64,000 nucleotides of DNA from Phenylobacterium sp. (GCF_019636135.1 NZ_JAHBYD010000015.1:54690-118689), one strand, 5' to 3'. Shown: positions 8,031-18,136, counted from the first letter of the stretch. Numbers and translations are program-made. The notes: generated by a model from the letters alone, not told the origin.

Positions 8031-10240
8031 TAGTTCCCCTTCAGCTTGCGGTCGAAGAAGTCCACCGCCTGCATCGCCCGGTGCATGCGGTTCTTCGGCG
8101 TCCAGCCGCCGCGGTGGCGCAGGCCCGGATAGACCATGGTCTCGAAGGGCGTGCCCGCGGCCTGCAGCGCGAACAGGATCCGCGTCGTGTGGTCGAAGGT
8201 GACGTTGTCGTCGGCCATGCCGTGCATCACCAGCAGCGAGCCCGGCTTGATCCGCGGCATGCGGGCCACGAGTTCGGTCGCCGCATAGCCCTTCGGGTTG
8301 TCCGCCGGCGCGCCCATGTAGCGCTCGGTGTAGTGGGTATCGTAGAGCGCCCAGTCGGTGACCGGCGCCCCGGCGACGCCGGCCTTGAAGGGGCTGTCCT
8401 TCGCCGTGAGCATGAGCAGCGTCATGTAGCCGCCGTAGGACCAGCCGGTGACCCCGATGTTCGCCGCGTCCACATAGGGCAGGGACTGCAGGTATTTCGC
8501 GCCGGCGATCTGGTCGTCCACCTCGAGCTGGCCCATGCGCCGGTCGATGGCGGTCTTGAAGGCGACGGAGCGGTTGGGCGTGCCGCGGTTGTCGAGCCGG
8601 AAGAGGATGTAGCCGGCGTCGAGCAGGATCTGGTCCTCGGGCGTGTGCCAGTTCTTCGCCACGCGCGCGCTGCCCGGCCCGCCGTAGACCTGCACGACGA
8701 CGGGGTATTTCTTCGACGGGTCGAAGCCGGGCGGGGTGCGCAGCTCCCACCAGAGGTCCTGGCCGTCGGCCGCCTTGATGGTCCCGAACTCGGGGACGCG
8801 CAGGCGCTCGGCGTAGGGCCAGAACGGGTGCCCGGCCTTCAGCGCGTTCTCCTCGATCCAGCGCACGCGGCTGCCGTCCGCCTTGTAGAGCGCGGTCTGC
8901 GGCGGGGTCTTGGGGTCCTCGTAGGTCCCGGCGAAGGCGCCGCCCTTGTCGGCCACGGTGACGGTCCACGAGCCGCCGCCGGGCGTGAGCGCCCGGGGCT
9001 CGCCGGGCGCCTTGTACGAGACCGCATAGAGCCGGCTTTCCACCGGGTTGTCCTTGTGCGCAAGGAAGAGGACGCGGCCCGCGGCCTCGTCGACGCCGGC
9101 GACCTTCTCGACGGGCCAGTCGCCCTTCGTCACCTGCCGGATGAGTTTCCCGTCGGCGGCGTACAGGTAGAGGTGCAGGAAGCCCGAGCGCTCGGACGAC
9201 CAGAGGAAGGTCCCGTCCTTCAGCGGCCTGAAGTCGTCGGAGAGGTCGACCCAGTGCGGGCTCTCCTCGGTGAGGATCGCCTTCGCGGCGCCGGTGGCCG
9301 GATCGACCGCCAGCAGGTCCAGGCGGCGCTGGTCGCGGCTCTGGCGCTGGACGTAGAGCGTCCTGCCGTCCTTCGCCCACGCCACGCGGGCCAGGTAGAT
9401 GTCGGGGTCCGCGCCCAGGTCCACCTTGATGCGGCCGCTGCCGCCGAGCGGCTGGACGTAGAGCTCGACCCTGGCGTTCGGGCGGCCGGGGCGCGGGTAG
9501 CGCTGCGGGACGACGAGGGCGCCGGTGGCGTTCACCTCGGGGCGCGGGACGATGTCGACGCCGGTCTGGTCGACGAAGGCCACGGCGATCTTGCTGTCGT
9601 CGGGGCTCCACCAGTAGCCGGTGGAGCGGTCCATCTCCTCCTGGGCGATGAACTCGGCCGTGCCCCAGCTCTTCAGCTCCGTGCCGCCCTCGGTGAGCGC
9701 GCGCTCGGCCCCGCCGGCGGCCGGCACGACGTAGAGGTTGTCCTCGCGCACGAAGGAGACGAAACCGCCCTTCGGCGAGATCTTGGCGTCGATCTCGTCG
9801 GCCGCCGACCTGGTGAGTTGCCGCGCCTGCTTCGTCGCGACGTCGTAGACCCAGAGGTCGCCCTCGACCGGAGCCAGGATCAGCTTGCCCTGGCTGTCCC
9901 ACGCATAGTCGACCACGCCGCGGGTGGCGACGCCGGCGCGCTCGCGCCGCGCCTTCTCGGCCTCGGAGAGCTCGCGGGCCTCGGGGGCCAGCGTCTTGCC
10001 GTCGAGCAGCATGCGCGGCTCGCCGCCGGCCACGTCGGCGATCCAGAGGTCGGTGACCAGCAGGTCGTCGGCGCGGGTCTTGATGTAGGTCACCGCCTTG
10101 CCGTCCGGCGACAGCTTCACGCCCCGGGCCCGGGGGCCGGAGAGGTCGGGGCTGTCGAAGACCCGTTGCGGAGGGAGGCGTTCGGCCATGGCAGGTGTCG
10201 CGGCGATCAGGGCCGCGAGCGCGGCGGCGAGGAGCTTCAT
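8030..10240 (-). CDS. S9 family (DPP IV-like) prolyl peptidase
   Basis: This 736-residue exported serine peptidase has a signal peptide (1-19, ending ATPAMA), a beta-propeller domain (about 50-450) and a C-terminal alpha/beta-hydrolase domain. The catalytic triad is visible: Ser in GWSYGGY (about 601), Asp in HGMADDNVTF (about 677) and His in GLRHRGG (about 709). Family members remove dipeptides after Pro or Ala in the periplasm. The ATG at 10240 was chosen for its signal peptide. The TAG stop is formed at the edge of the IS630 element: TA is the insertion target and G comes from the element. The pre-insertion stop would also have been TAG. Confidence 0.93.
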   Translation of the reverse strand: MKLLAAALAALIAATPAMAERLPPQRVFDSPDLSGPRARGVKLSPDGKAVTYIKTRADDLLVTDLWIADVAGGEPRMLLDGKTLAPEARELSEAEKARRERAGVATRGVVDYAWDSQGKLILAPVEGDLWVYDVATKQARQLTRSAADEIDAKISPKGGFVSFVREDNLYVVPAAGGAERALTEGGTELKSWGTAEFIAQEEMDRSTGYWWSPDDSKIAVAFVDQTGVDIVPRPEVNATGALVVPQRYPRPGRPNARVELYVQPLGGSGRIKVDLGADPDIYLARVAWAKDGRTLYVQRQSRDQRRLDLLAVDPATGAAKAILTEESPHWVDLSDDFRPLKDGTFLWSSERSGFLHLYLYAADGKLIRQVTKGDWPVEKVAGVDEAAGRVLFLAHKDNPVESRLYAVSYKAPGEPRALTPGGGSWTVTVADKGGAFAGTYEDPKTPPQTALYKADGSRVRWIEENALKAGHPFWPYAERLRVPEFGTIKAADGQDLWWELRTPPGFDPSKKYPVVVQVYGGPGSARVAKNWHTPEDQILLDAGYILFRLDNRGTPNRSVAFKTAIDRRMGQLEVDDQIAGAKYLQSLPYVDAANIGVTGWSYGGYMTLLMLTAKDSPFKAGVAGAPVTDWALYDTHYTERYMGAPADNPKGYAATELVARMPRIKPGSLLVMHGMADDNVTFDHTTRILFALQAAGTPFETMVYPGLRHRGGWTPKNRMHRAMQAVDFFDRKLKGN

Positions 10241-10333
10241 GGCCGCGTTGAACAGGGAACGGGGGCGCTTGGCAATGCGGGGCCCCGGATGGCGCGCCTT
10301 GAATTGCCCGCCGGGCCATGCGACGTGCCCGCC

Positions 10334-10585
10334 ATGAGCGAAGACACGCCTCCGACCCTGCCCGACCGCCTCAGCGTCGACCCGAACAGCCCCTATTACG
10401 ACGAGGCCGTGCTCGCCCGGAACGTGGGCGTCCGCTTCAAGGGCCAGGACAAGACCAACGTCGAGGAATACTGCGTCAGCGAGGGCTGGGTCCGCCTGTC
10501 GGTGGGCAATTCCAAGGACCGCCACGGCAACCCGCTGACCATGAAGCTGCAGGGACCGGTCGAGCCCTATTTCCGCGAAGGCTAG
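10334..10585 (+). CDS. DUF3297 family protein
   Basis: This 83-residue soluble protein has the sequence of the DUF3297 family of proteobacteria: LPDRLSVDPNSPYYDE, GVRFKGQDKTNVEEYC, VRLSVGNSKDRHGNPLTMKLQG and a short PYF end. The length is typical. The function of the family is not established. It is transcribed divergently from the S9 peptidase across a 93-bp gap that must hold both promoters. The sequence is intact. Confidence 0.88.
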   Translation: MSEDTPPTLPDRLSVDPNSPYYDEAVLARNVGVRFKGQDKTNVEEYCVSEGWVRLSVGNSKDRHGNPLTMKLQGPVEPYFREG

Positions 10586-10663
10586 GGCGCCAAGAGCGCC
10601 AAGGGCGACGCCAGCCTCTTCGTGACCTTGGTGGGCTTGGTGTCGAATTCGCGGCGCTGACGC

Positions 10664-11956
10664 CTATGCGTCCTCGTCGTCCTCGGGCGGGAGGGGCTCG
10701 ACGCGGAGCGAGGTGAGGCGCGCGCCCTTGCGCGCGACCACGCTGAATCGGTGCCGGTGGAAGGTGTAGGTCTGGCCGACCTCCGGGATCGCCTGGGCCT
10801 CGTGGATCAGCAGGCCGGCGACCGTCACCGCCTCGTCGTCGGGCAGGTCCCAGTTCATGGCGCGGTTGAGGTCGCGGATGGTCACCGAGCCTTCGACCGT
10901 GACCGAGCCGTCGGGCATCGCCTTCACGCCGACGGCGGTGACGTCGTGCTCGTCCTCGATCTCGCCCACGATCTCCTCGAGGATGTCCTCGAGCGTGACG
11001 AGGCCCTGCAGCGCGCCGTACTCGTCGACGACGAGCGCGAAGTGGTTCTGCCGCTTCAGGAAGGCGGCGAGCTGGTCCTTCAGCGACGTGGTCTCGGGGA
11101 TGAACCAGGGCTCGCGCAGGATGTCGGGGATGTCGATCTTCTCGATGTCGCCGTCGGACTCGACGAGGGCGTTCAGCAGGTCCTTCAGGTGCAGGACGCC
11201 CACGATGTCGTCGGGCTCGCCGCGATAGACGGGGACGCGCGTGTGGTTCGAATCCAGCGCCGCGCGCAGCATCTCGCGGGGCGGCAGGCCGCCGTCGATC
11301 GTCGCCATCGAGCGGCGGTGGATCATCACCTCCGAGACGTCCATCTCGCTGAGGTCGAGGACGCCGCCCAGCATGTAGCGGTCGCGGGTCTCCACCAGGC
11401 CTTCGGAGTGGTGGTATTCGACCGCGCCCCGGATCTCCTCGTGCGCCGCCAGGACGTCGGTCCCGGCGTCGAGGCGGATGCCGAACGGCCGGAGCGTCTG
11501 GCGCACGATCCACTGCGCGCCGTCGGCCAGCGGGCCGAAGAGGCGCACGGTCCAGTAGGTCGGGATCGAGAGCGTGCGGGCCACGTCGTCGGCGCGGGCG
11601 ATGGCCAGCGTCTTGGGCAGGATCTCGGAGAAGACCACCACCAGCACGGTCATCACCGCCGTGGCGATCAGGGCGCCCCACGCGCCGGGGAACACGGCCG
11701 ACAGCACGCTGGTGGTCAGGGCCGAGGCGCCGATGTTGATGACGTTGTTCCCGAGCAGGATGGCGCCGATCATCGTCTCCTGGTTGTTCAGGAGGCGGTT
11801 GATCCGGCGCGCGGCGCGGTCGCCCTCGCGTTCGAGCTGGTGCAGACGGCCGCGGCTGGCGGCGGTCATCGAGGTTTCCGAAGCCGACAGCAGCGCCGAC
11901 AGGGTCAGCAGCACGATCAGCGAAGGCGCAAGGGTCGCGAGCAGCGCGACGAGCAT
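10664..11956 (-). CDS. CNNM/CorC-HlyC family transporter-like protein
   Basis: This 430-residue membrane protein starts with a CNNM (DUF21) domain of about four helices (1-180; LSASETSMTAASRGRLHQL and VVFSEILPKTLAIARADD). A CBS-domain pair follows (about 200-340; DVSEVMIHRRSM, VGVLHLKDLL, VVDEYGALQGLVTLEDILEEIVGEI), then a C-terminal CorC_HlyC domain. The family is linked to magnesium or cobalt efflux, although older annotations call it hemolysin. The ATG at 11956 lies 13 nt after the aroB stop on the same strand, so it is probably cotranscribed with aroKB. Confidence 0.9.
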   Translation of the reverse strand: MLVALLATLAPSLIVLLTLSALLSASETSMTAASRGRLHQLEREGDRAARRINRLLNNQETMIGAILLGNNVINIGASALTTSVLSAVFPGAWGALIATAVMTVLVVVFSEILPKTLAIARADDVARTLSIPTYWTVRLFGPLADGAQWIVRQTLRPFGIRLDAGTDVLAAHEEIRGAVEYHHSEGLVETRDRYMLGGVLDLSEMDVSEVMIHRRSMATIDGGLPPREMLRAALDSNHTRVPVYRGEPDDIVGVLHLKDLLNALVESDGDIEKIDIPDILREPWFIPETTSLKDQLAAFLKRQNHFALVVDEYGALQGLVTLEDILEEIVGEIEDEHDVTAVGVKAMPDGSVTVEGSVTIRDLNRAMNWDLPDDEAVTVAGLLIHEAQAIPEVGQTYTFHRHRFSVVARKGARLTSLRVEPLPPEDDEDA

Positions 11957-11969
11957 CAGGGTCTGGTCC

Positions 11970-13082
11970 TCAAGCGGCCGCACCTTCCGCGACCAGGAAT
12001 TGGCGCACCGCGCCGGAGTCCACGTCCCGGGCGACGAAGGCGTCGCCGAGGGCGCGGGCAAGGATGAACGTCAGGCGGCCGGCCTCGGCCTTCTTGTCCT
12101 GCGCCATGTGGGCGACGAGGCGGCCGGCGTCGAACGGGTGGCCCGCGACGTCGGCCAGCGCGGTCGGCAGGCCCGAGGCGGCGATGGCGCGGCCGGCGCG
12201 GCCGGCGTCCTGGCCGCTCGCCAGGCCCTGGCCGGCGGAGAAGCGGAAGGCCAGCGCCATGCCCACGCCGACCGCCTCGCCGTGCAGCAGGGCGTCGCCG
12301 TAGCCGGTCTCGGCCTCCAGGGCGTGGGCGAAGGTGTGGCCGAGGTTCAGCAGGGCGCGGCGGCCCTGTTCCTTCTCGTCCTCGGCGACGATCTCGGCCT
12401 TCATCTCGATGGACCGCGCCACGGCGTGGCCCAGCGCCGAGGGCTCGCGCGCCAGGACGGCCGCGCCGTTCGCCTCCAGCCACTCGAAGAAGGCGCGGTC
12501 GCCCAGCAGGCCGTACTTGATCACCTCGGCGTAGCCGGCGCGCATCTCACGCGCGTTCAGGGTGGCGAGCACCGAGAGGTCGGCCAGCACCAGGCGCGGC
12601 TGGTGGAAGGCGCCGACCAGGTTCTTGCCGCGGGGCGTGTCGATCGCCGTCTTGCCGCCGACCGAGGAGTCCACCTGGGCCAGGAGCGTCGTCGGGATCT
12701 GCACGAAGTCGATGCCGCGCTTGTAGACGGCGGCCGCGAAGCCGGCGAGGTCGCCCACGACGCCGCCGCCGAAGGCCGTGACGATGTCCCCGCGGTCGAG
12801 CTCCAGCGCCAGCAGCCGGTCGGTGACGTCGGCCAGGCCCGCGAAGCTCTTGGTCTGCTCGCCCGGGGCGACGATCACCGGCAGCGCCTCGATGCCGGCG
12901 GCGGCGAGGGCGGCGGTCAGGCGCGCCCCGTGCAGGCCCCAGACCGTCTCGTCGGAGACCACGGCGGTGCGGCCGCGCTTCTGGAACGGGGCGATCAGGC
13001 GGCCGGCCTGTTCGAGCAGGCCTTCGCCCACGAGCACGTCGTAGGCGCGGTCCCCCAGACCCACGGAGATGGTCCGGCTCAT
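11970..13082 (-). CDS. aroB: 3-dehydroquinate synthase
   Basis: AroB cyclises DAHP to 3-dehydroquinate, the second step of the shikimate pathway, using NAD and a divalent metal. The 370 residues cover the whole family fold. Visible blocks are [70 protein letters not shown] and [11 protein letters not shown] (metal-binding His/Glu). The start overlaps the aroK stop by 4 bp (ATGA), so translation is coupled to shikimate kinase. Confidence 0.97.
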   Translation of the reverse strand: MSRTISVGLGDRAYDVLVGEGLLEQAGRLIAPFQKRGRTAVVSDETVWGLHGARLTAALAAAGIEALPVIVAPGEQTKSFAGLADVTDRLLALELDRGDIVTAFGGGVVGDLAGFAAAVYKRGIDFVQIPTTLLAQVDSSVGGKTAIDTPRGKNLVGAFHQPRLVLADLSVLATLNAREMRAGYAEVIKYGLLGDRAFFEWLEANGAAVLAREPSALGHAVARSIEMKAEIVAEDEKEQGRRALLNLGHTFAHALEAETGYGDALLHGEAVGVGMALAFRFSAGQGLASGQDAGRAGRAIAASGLPTALADVAGHPFDAGRLVAHMAQDKKAEAGRLTFILARALGDAFVARDVDSGAVRQFLVAEGAAA

Positions 13083-13627
13083 TCGGCAGGCTCGCCCAGG
13101 TGTGCGGAGAGCGCCTCGATCACCTGGCCCACGGTGATGTGATGGGCCGCGTCGCCGGTCTCGACCGTGACGTCGGCCTCGGAATAGGCGGGATAGCGGG
13201 CCTCGGCCTGGGCCTTCAGCACCTCCATCGGGTCCTTGCCGGTCAGGAGCGGGCGGGTGTCCTTGCGGCCGACCCGGCGCGCCAGGACCTCCAGGTCGGC
13301 CTTCAGCCAGACCGACACGGCGCGCGCCTTGATGAGCGCGCGGGTCTCTTCGTTCATGAAGGCGCCGCCGCCGGTGGCCATCACGTGGGGCGGGCCGTCG
13401 AGCAGGCGGGCGATCACGCGCCGCTCGCCGTCGCGGAAGGTGGGCTCGCCCAGGTCGGCGAAGATCTCGGAGATGGACCGCCCCGCGGCGGCCTCGACCT
13501 CCGAGTCGGCGTCACGGAAGGGCAGGCCCAGCGTGCTGGCGAGGCGGCGGCCCACGCTCGACTTGCCGACGCCCATGAGGCCCACAAGTGCGATGGTGCG
13601 ATGTCGAAGCGGTTCGTAGCGGTCCAT
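13079..13627 (-). CDS. aroK: shikimate kinase
   Basis: AroK phosphorylates shikimate with ATP, the fifth step of the shikimate pathway. The 182-residue protein shows the P-loop [15 protein letters not shown] near residue 16, the shikimate-binding DADSEVE motif, the FRDGERRVI region, the central GGG loop (ATGGGAFM) and the lid region RPLLTGKDP. It is the first gene of the aroK-aroB-CNNM run and is divergent from the secreted protein at 13678 with a gap of about 50 bp. Confidence 0.96.
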   Translation of the reverse strand: MDRYEPLRHRTIALVGLMGVGKSSVGRRLASTLGLPFRDADSEVEAAAGRSISEIFADLGEPTFRDGERRVIARLLDGPPHVMATGGGAFMNEETRALIKARAVSVWLKADLEVLARRVGRKDTRPLLTGKDPMEVLKAQAEARYPAYSEADVTVETGDAAHHITVGQVIEALSAHLGEPAE

Positions 13628-13677
13628 GGACGGCTGAGGCTTTACACGAGCCTGTGTGCTCGCGCCAATCGGGGGCC

Positions 13678-14889
13678 ATGGGTATGCTGCTCCGCATGTT
13701 GCGTTTCGCCCTCTTCGCGAGCGTGCTCGCGCTCGCCGCGACGCCCGCCGCCGCTCAGGTGCAGGTCGTGCAACTGGCCGCGCCGGACGCCTTTTCGACG
13801 CCCGGACGTGACACCGGCCTGCCGGCGGAGCTCTGGGCCGGGACCCCGATCGAGACCGCGCGGATCGTCCTGCCGATGCTGGCCGCCAGGCCGCTGTCGC
13901 CCGCGGCGGCGAACCTCGCGCGGCGCATCCTGGCCACAGGCGCCAAGGGCCCGGACGGCTCGGCGAGCGACGAGGCGCTGGCCGGACAGCGGGCGAGCGC
14001 GCTGATCGCCCTGGGCGACGTGGCCGCCGCGACGCGCCTGATGGAGCGGGCGCCGGGCCTGGAGCGCAACGCCGAGCTGGCGCGGGCGGCCGCCGAGACC
14101 GCGCTGCTGGCGGGCGACAGCGCGAGGGCCTGCGGCATCGCCGACGGCCTCGGGACCAACCGCGGCGATATCTACTGGCTGCGCCTGCGCGCCTTCTGCC
14201 AGGCCGAGGCGGGGCAGGGGGCCCAGGCCCAGCTCACCTTCGATCTGGCGCAGGCCCAGGCCCGCGACGCGATCTACGGGCGGCTGATGATGGCGAAGCT
14301 GTCGGGCGCGGCGCCCGGGGTGGCCTCCGCGCGCAACGGCCTGGACCTGGCGCTGTCGCGCTCGCTCGATCTGGACCTGGCGGCGGCGAAGCCGGCGCCG
14401 GTGGTGGCCGCGGCGCTCTCGGGCGCCGAGCCCGCGACGCCGGCCTTCGACACCAGCCTCATCGACGCGGAGATCGGCGGCCTGGGCGCGGCGGTGCGCG
14501 ACGGCATGCCGCCCGAGGCGGGCGTTTCGGCGCTGATCTCGGCGGCCGCCGAGGCGGCCGAGCCGAAGCCGCGGGCGCGGCTGCAGGCGGCGGCGCTCCT
14601 CCTGGCGGCGCTGGCCAACGATCTGCCGGGCCCGGACCGGGCGAAGATCGCGGGCTTCGCCGTGGCCGAGGGCAAGGCGCCGTCCGGCCGCAACGCGGCG
14701 CTGGACGCCGCGTCCGACACCCGCCGCATGGGCGAGGCGGCGCTGCTGGCGCTCTGGACCTGCGCCGACGCCGGCGCGGCGGGCCCGGCGCTGGGCGACC
14801 GGGTGCGGATCGTCCGCTCGCTGGGCCGCGCGGGCCTGCTCGACGACGCGCGCCTCTTCGTGCTGGAAGGGCTGGCGGGCCTGAAATGA
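13678..14889 (+). CDS. exported helical-repeat protein upstream of xerD
   Basis: This 403-residue Ala/Leu-rich protein has an N-terminal signal peptide (MLRFALFASVLALAATPAAAQ). The rest is mostly short amphipathic helices (LAARPLSPAAANLARRILA, ALAGQRASALIALGDVAAA, NAELARAAAETALLAGDSA), which suggests a TPR-like solenoid, though no clear TPR consensus is visible. The ATG at 13678 is my choice; ATG 13684 is an alternative. The stop overlaps the xerD start by 4 bp (ATGA), so it is translationally coupled to the recombinase. No function is recognised. Confidence 0.75.
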   Translation: MGMLLRMLRFALFASVLALAATPAAAQVQVVQLAAPDAFSTPGRDTGLPAELWAGTPIETARIVLPMLAARPLSPAAANLARRILATGAKGPDGSASDEALAGQRASALIALGDVAAATRLMERAPGLERNAELARAAAETALLAGDSARACGIADGLGTNRGDIYWLRLRAFCQAEAGQGAQAQLTFDLAQAQARDAIYGRLMMAKLSGAAPGVASARNGLDLALSRSLDLDLAAAKPAPVVAAALSGAEPATPAFDTSLIDAEIGGLGAAVRDGMPPEAGVSALISAAAEAAEPKPRARLQAAALLLAALANDLPGPDRAKIAGFAVAEGKAPSGRNAALDAASDTRRMGEAALLALWTCADAGAAGPALGDRVRIVRSLGRAGLLDDARLFVLEGLAGLK

Positions 14890-15821
14890 CCGCCAGGGGC
14901 GCCGCCCGCCTTCGAGGGGACGACTGGGTCGACGCCTTCCTCGAGATGATGGCCGTGGAGCGCGCGGCCGCCCGCAACACGCTCACCGCCTATGCCCGCG
15001 ACCTCGCCGACGCGAGCGGCTTCCTGGCGGCGCGGGGCCGCGGCCCGGGTGACGCGTCCGCCGAGGACGTCGAGGCCTATTTCGCCGCGCTCGGCGCTCG
15101 GGGGCTGTCGCCCGCCACGGCGGCGCGGCGGCGCGCGGCGGTGCGGCAGTTCTACCGCTTCGTCCTGGGCGAGGGCTGGCGCGACGACGACCCCAGCCGT
15201 CGCGTCGAGGCGCCGAAGAAGGGGCGGCCGCTGCCGAAGGTGCTCTCGCGCGACGAGATGGACCGCCTGATCGCCGCCGCGGGGGCGCGCGACGGGGCGC
15301 AGGGCCTCCGCTTCGGCTGCATGGTGGAACTGGCCTACGCCTCCGGCCTGCGGATCTCGGAGCTGACCGCCTTGCCGCTGGCCGCGCTGGCTCGCGACCC
15401 GGCGTACCTGATCGTCAAGGGCAAGGGCGGCAAGGAACGGCTCGCGCCGCTGAACGAGAAGGCCCGCGCGGCCGTGAAGGCCTACATCGACGCCCGGCCG
15501 GGCTTCCTTCCGAAAGGCGGGAAGACGAACCCCTGGCTCTTCCCGTCACGGGGCAGGGCGGGACGGCTGACGCCCCGGCGGTTCGCCCAGGTGCTGGACG
15601 AGGCGGCCGCCGACGCCGGCATCGATCCCGACCGCGTCAGCCCGCACGTGCTGCGCCACGCCTTCGCCACCCACCTGCTGGAAGGCGGCGCGGACCTGCG
15701 GGTGGTGCAGAAGCTGCTGGGCCACGCCGACATCGCCACCACGCAGATCTACACCCACGTGGCGTCCGACCGCCTGCGCGAGGTGGTCCAGACCCGCCAC
15801 CCCCTGGCGAAGAAGCGGTGA
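14886..15821 (+). CDS. xerD: tyrosine recombinase XerD
   Basis: XerD acts with XerC at dif to resolve chromosome dimers. The 311-residue protein has the SAM-like N-terminal core-binding domain ([25 protein letters not shown]) and a complete catalytic domain: Arg in ASGLRISEL, Lys in [24 protein letters not shown], the [15 protein letters not shown] box and the nucleophile Tyr at about 289. It follows an exported protein with an ATGA overlap, and accA follows about 1.1 kb later, an arrangement common in alphaproteobacteria. XerC is the main alternative; the [15 protein letters not shown] ending favours XerD. Confidence 0.9.
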   Translation: MTARGAARLRGDDWVDAFLEMMAVERAAARNTLTAYARDLADASGFLAARGRGPGDASAEDVEAYFAALGARGLSPATAARRRAAVRQFYRFVLGEGWRDDDPSRRVEAPKKGRPLPKVLSRDEMDRLIAAAGARDGAQGLRFGCMVELAYASGLRISELTALPLAALARDPAYLIVKGKGGKERLAPLNEKARAAVKAYIDARPGFLPKGGKTNPWLFPSRGRAGRLTPRRFAQVLDEAAADAGIDPDRVSPHVLRHAFATHLLEGGADLRVVQKLLGHADIATTQIYTHVASDRLREVVQTRHPLAKKR

Positions 15822-15826
15822 ACGAA

Positions 15827-15962
15827 ATCCCTCCCCTTCAGGGGAGGGACAGCTCGCCGGAGGCGAGCAGGGTGGGGAACCCCGGTCCAAGCTGAGCCTG
15901 AATGCGGCTTCCCCACCCGTCTGTCGCTTCGCTCCAGCCACCCTCCCCATGAAGGGGAGGGA
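15827..15962. repeat. intergenic palindromic repeat
   Basis: The ends are inverted copies: ATCCCTCCCCTTCAGGGGAG on the left and CCATGAAGGGGAGGGAT on the right. Each end is itself a small hairpin. Inner parts (CAGGGTGGGGAA / TTCCCCACCC) also pair. It lies between the convergent ends of xerD and the gene at 15976. No coding content. Confidence 0.7.
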
Positions 15963-15975
15963 TGACCGGCGGGCC

Positions 15976-16764
15976 TCAACCCGTGATGCGGTAGCGGCCT
16001 TGGTCGTCCGGGCAGACGCGGACGTAGCGCAGGTCGCGGCCGTAGGCGTCGACGGGCGCGGCGGCCAGGCGGCAGCGCTGGCGGCTGTAGTAGTTGTAGT
16101 CGTAGGCGCTGGCGTAGCGGTTGCGGCCCTCGCGGTACGGCATGGTGTCGTCGTAGCTGAAGTACGGGCCGCGGCTGTCGCACTTGTAGTTGCGGTCGCT
16201 GGCGTTGCCGACCGCGCCGCCGATCACCGCGCCGGCCACGCCGCCCAGGACCGCGCCCTCGGTGCGGGCGCCGCGCGAGGCGACCTGGCTGCCCAGCACC
16301 GCGCCGGCCAGGGCGCCGATCAGGCCGCCGGCCACCGTATTGCCGCTCGACGTCGAGCAGGGGACGGCCGAGGCCGAGGCGTTGCGGCCGTAGTAGCCCG
16401 CGTAGGGCGGCGCCTCGTAGCGGGTCCAGGTCGCGGTGTCCCAGACGGGGCGCGGATAGAGCCGCCCGTAGGCGCCGGAGCCGTAGCGGCGGTCGTAGAT
16501 CACCCGGGCGCGCTCCCACTCGGCCAGGCGGCGGTCGTAGTCGCGGCGTGCGGCGGCATAGTCCCGACGGGACTCGCGATAGGCGTCGCGGCTGGCCTCG
16601 TACTGGTTGCGCTGGTCCTGGTAGCGGTCGCGCTGGGCGTCATACTCGCGCTGCTGGCGCTGATATTCGTCGGTCGGCCGGTACTGCTGGGCCAGGACGG
16701 GCGTGGCGGCGGTGGCGAGCGCCAGCGACGACGCCATCGCGATCTTCACGGACTTGAGCATCAT
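15976..16764 (-). CDS. glycine-zipper outer-envelope protein
   Basis: This 262-residue protein has a signal peptide (1-25, ending PVLAQ), then a Tyr/Arg/Gln/Asp-rich helical stretch (about 28-90, with repeats such as [18 protein letters not shown]). A middle part contains a glycine-zipper 2TM segment ([18 protein letters not shown] and [18 protein letters not shown], about 135-180), and the C-terminal domain has three Cys. The zipper resembles 17-kDa surface antigen proteins and suggests outer-membrane association. The start is ATG 16764, with a second ATG at 16761. Confidence 0.78.
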   Translation of the reverse strand: MMLKSVKIAMASSLALATAATPVLAQQYRPTDEYQRQQREYDAQRDRYQDQRNQYEASRDAYRESRRDYAAARRDYDRRLAEWERARVIYDRRYGSGAYGRLYPRPVWDTATWTRYEAPPYAGYYGRNASASAVPCSTSSGNTVAGGLIGALAGAVLGSQVASRGARTEGAVLGGVAGAVIGGAVGNASDRNYKCDSRGPYFSYDDTMPYREGRNRYASAYDYNYYSRQRCRLAAAPVDAYGRDLRYVRVCPDDQGRYRITG

Positions 16765-16923
16765 GACTCTCCAGGTCTCCCTCGACGGGGCGAAACGGCC
16801 GGCAGGCTTGAGCGTTCCGAGCCGCGGGAACGCGCCTTCGGGTTCGCCGCTTGTGAGCGGGACCGTTCACGCCTAATTTCCGCCGCTTCCGGAGGCCGTG
16901 GCCTTCCCAGTACGGACGCCCTG

Positions 16924-17883
16924 ATGGCCGCGCACTACCTCGAGTTCGAGCGACCGATCGCCGATCTCGAAGCCAAGATCGAAGAGCTCTCCAAGGTGTC
17001 CGAGACCGCCGGCGGCGGCGTGGACGACGAGATCGAGGCCCTGCGCGCCCGCGCCCAGGAACTGCGGGTCGAGGCCTACTCCAACCTGGACGCCTGGCAG
17101 AAGACCCAGGTGGCGCGCCATCCTGACCGGCCGCACTTCGTGGACTATGCCGCGGCCCTGATCGACGAGTTCCAGGAGCTGCGCGGCGACCGCAAGTTCG
17201 CCGACGACCAGGCGATCCTGGGCGGCATCGGCCGTTTCCGAGGCCGTGCGGTGGTGGTGATGGGCCACGAGAAGGGCCGCGACACGGCCGGCCGCGTGAA
17301 GCACAACTTCGGCTACGCGCGCCCCGAGGGCTATCGCAAGGCGGTGCGCCTGTTCGAGCTGGCCGAGCGGTTCAACCTGCCGGTGATCAGCTTCGTGGAC
17401 ACGCCGGCCGCCTACCCGGGCATGGCGTCCGAGGAGCGCGGCGTCGCCGAGGCCATCGCGCGCTCGACCGAGAAGGCGCTGATGCTGGAGGCGCCGATGG
17501 TGGCGGTGGTCACCGGCGAGGGCGGCTCGGGCGGCGCGCTGGGCATCGCCTGCGGCTCCCGCGTCCTGATCCTGGAGCACGCGATCTATTCGGTGATCCC
17601 GCCCGAGGGCGCGAACTCCATCCTGTGGCGCGGCGCGCGCACGCCGGGCGAGGCGGCCAAGGCGATGAAGATCACCGCCCAGGACCTCATCAAGCTGAAG
17701 ATCGTCGACCGCATCATCCCCGAGCCGCCCGGCGGGGCGCATGCCGATCCGGAAGCCGCGATGGCCGCCGTGGGCGCGGCGGTCGAGGAAGAGCTGAAGG
17801 CCCTGGAAGGCCTGTCGGCGGACGAACTCAAGACCGCCCGCGCCGAACGCTTCTACGCCATCGGCCGCAGCGGGCTTCAGTAG
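16924..17883 (+). CDS. accA: acetyl-CoA carboxylase carboxyltransferase subunit alpha
   Basis: AccA, together with AccD, transfers the carboxyl group from biotin to acetyl-CoA to make malonyl-CoA. The 319-residue protein has the family N-terminus (YLEFERPIADLEAKIEEL) and the core blocks GHEKGRDTAGRVKHNFGYARPEG (shown here in part), SFVDTPAAYPGMASEERG, VTGEGGSGGALGIACG, and the C-terminal ANSILWRGARTPGEAA region. The length matches the family. The ATG at 16924 was chosen because it gives the canonical N-terminus; the long frame upstream lies antisense to the glycine-zipper gene. Confidence 0.97.
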   Translation: MAAHYLEFERPIADLEAKIEELSKVSETAGGGVDDEIEALRARAQELRVEAYSNLDAWQKTQVARHPDRPHFVDYAAALIDEFQELRGDRKFADDQAILGGIGRFRGRAVVVMGHEKGRDTAGRVKHNFGYARPEGYRKAVRLFELAERFNLPVISFVDTPAAYPGMASEERGVAEAIARSTEKALMLEAPMVAVVTGEGGSGGALGIACGSRVLILEHAIYSVIPPEGANSILWRGARTPGEAAKAMKITAQDLIKLKIVDRIIPEPPGGAHADPEAAMAAVGAAVEEELKALEGLSADELKTARAERFYAIGRSGLQ

Positions 17884-17969
17884 GCGCCCGAAGGGGAGCC
17901 GCGAAAGCCACGGAAGGGCGCCGCGCCCTTCGCACGGGCCTCCGCGCCAGCGGCGGCTCCGTCATTTTG

Positions 17970-18045
17970 AACCGCGGAATACGCGGAAGGACGCGGAAAG
18001 CGCAGGCCCCCTCTTCTTCCGCGCCATTCCGCGTATTCCGCGGTT
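17970..18045. repeat. intergenic inverted repeat
   Basis: Perfect 19-bp arms, AACCGCGGAATACGCGGAA (17970-17988) and its inverse (18027-18045), flank about 38 bp. It lies between accA and the TonB-receptor terminator. A repeat of similar design but different sequence lies at 45489-45567. Confidence 0.7.
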
Positions 18046-18100
18046 TCTTGACTTGGTGAAGGCGCCGCTTCGCGGCCTCTCGGGGACCCTTCCGGTGCCG

Positions 18101-18136
18101 TAAAAGCAAAGAGCCGCCGGGTCGCCCCGGCGGCTC
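18101..18136 (-). terminator. intrinsic terminator of the TonB receptor gene
   Basis: A perfect 11-bp stem (GAGCCGCCGGG / CCCGGCGGCTC) with a 4-nt loop is followed on the minus strand by TTTGCTTTTA. It lies 23 bp after the receptor stop codon. Confidence 0.85.

Noticed and set aside
8081..10585. A plus-strand frame through the S9 peptidase that runs into the DUF3297 gene
   Set aside because: Only the last 83 codons are the real DUF3297 gene; the rest mirrors the peptidase.
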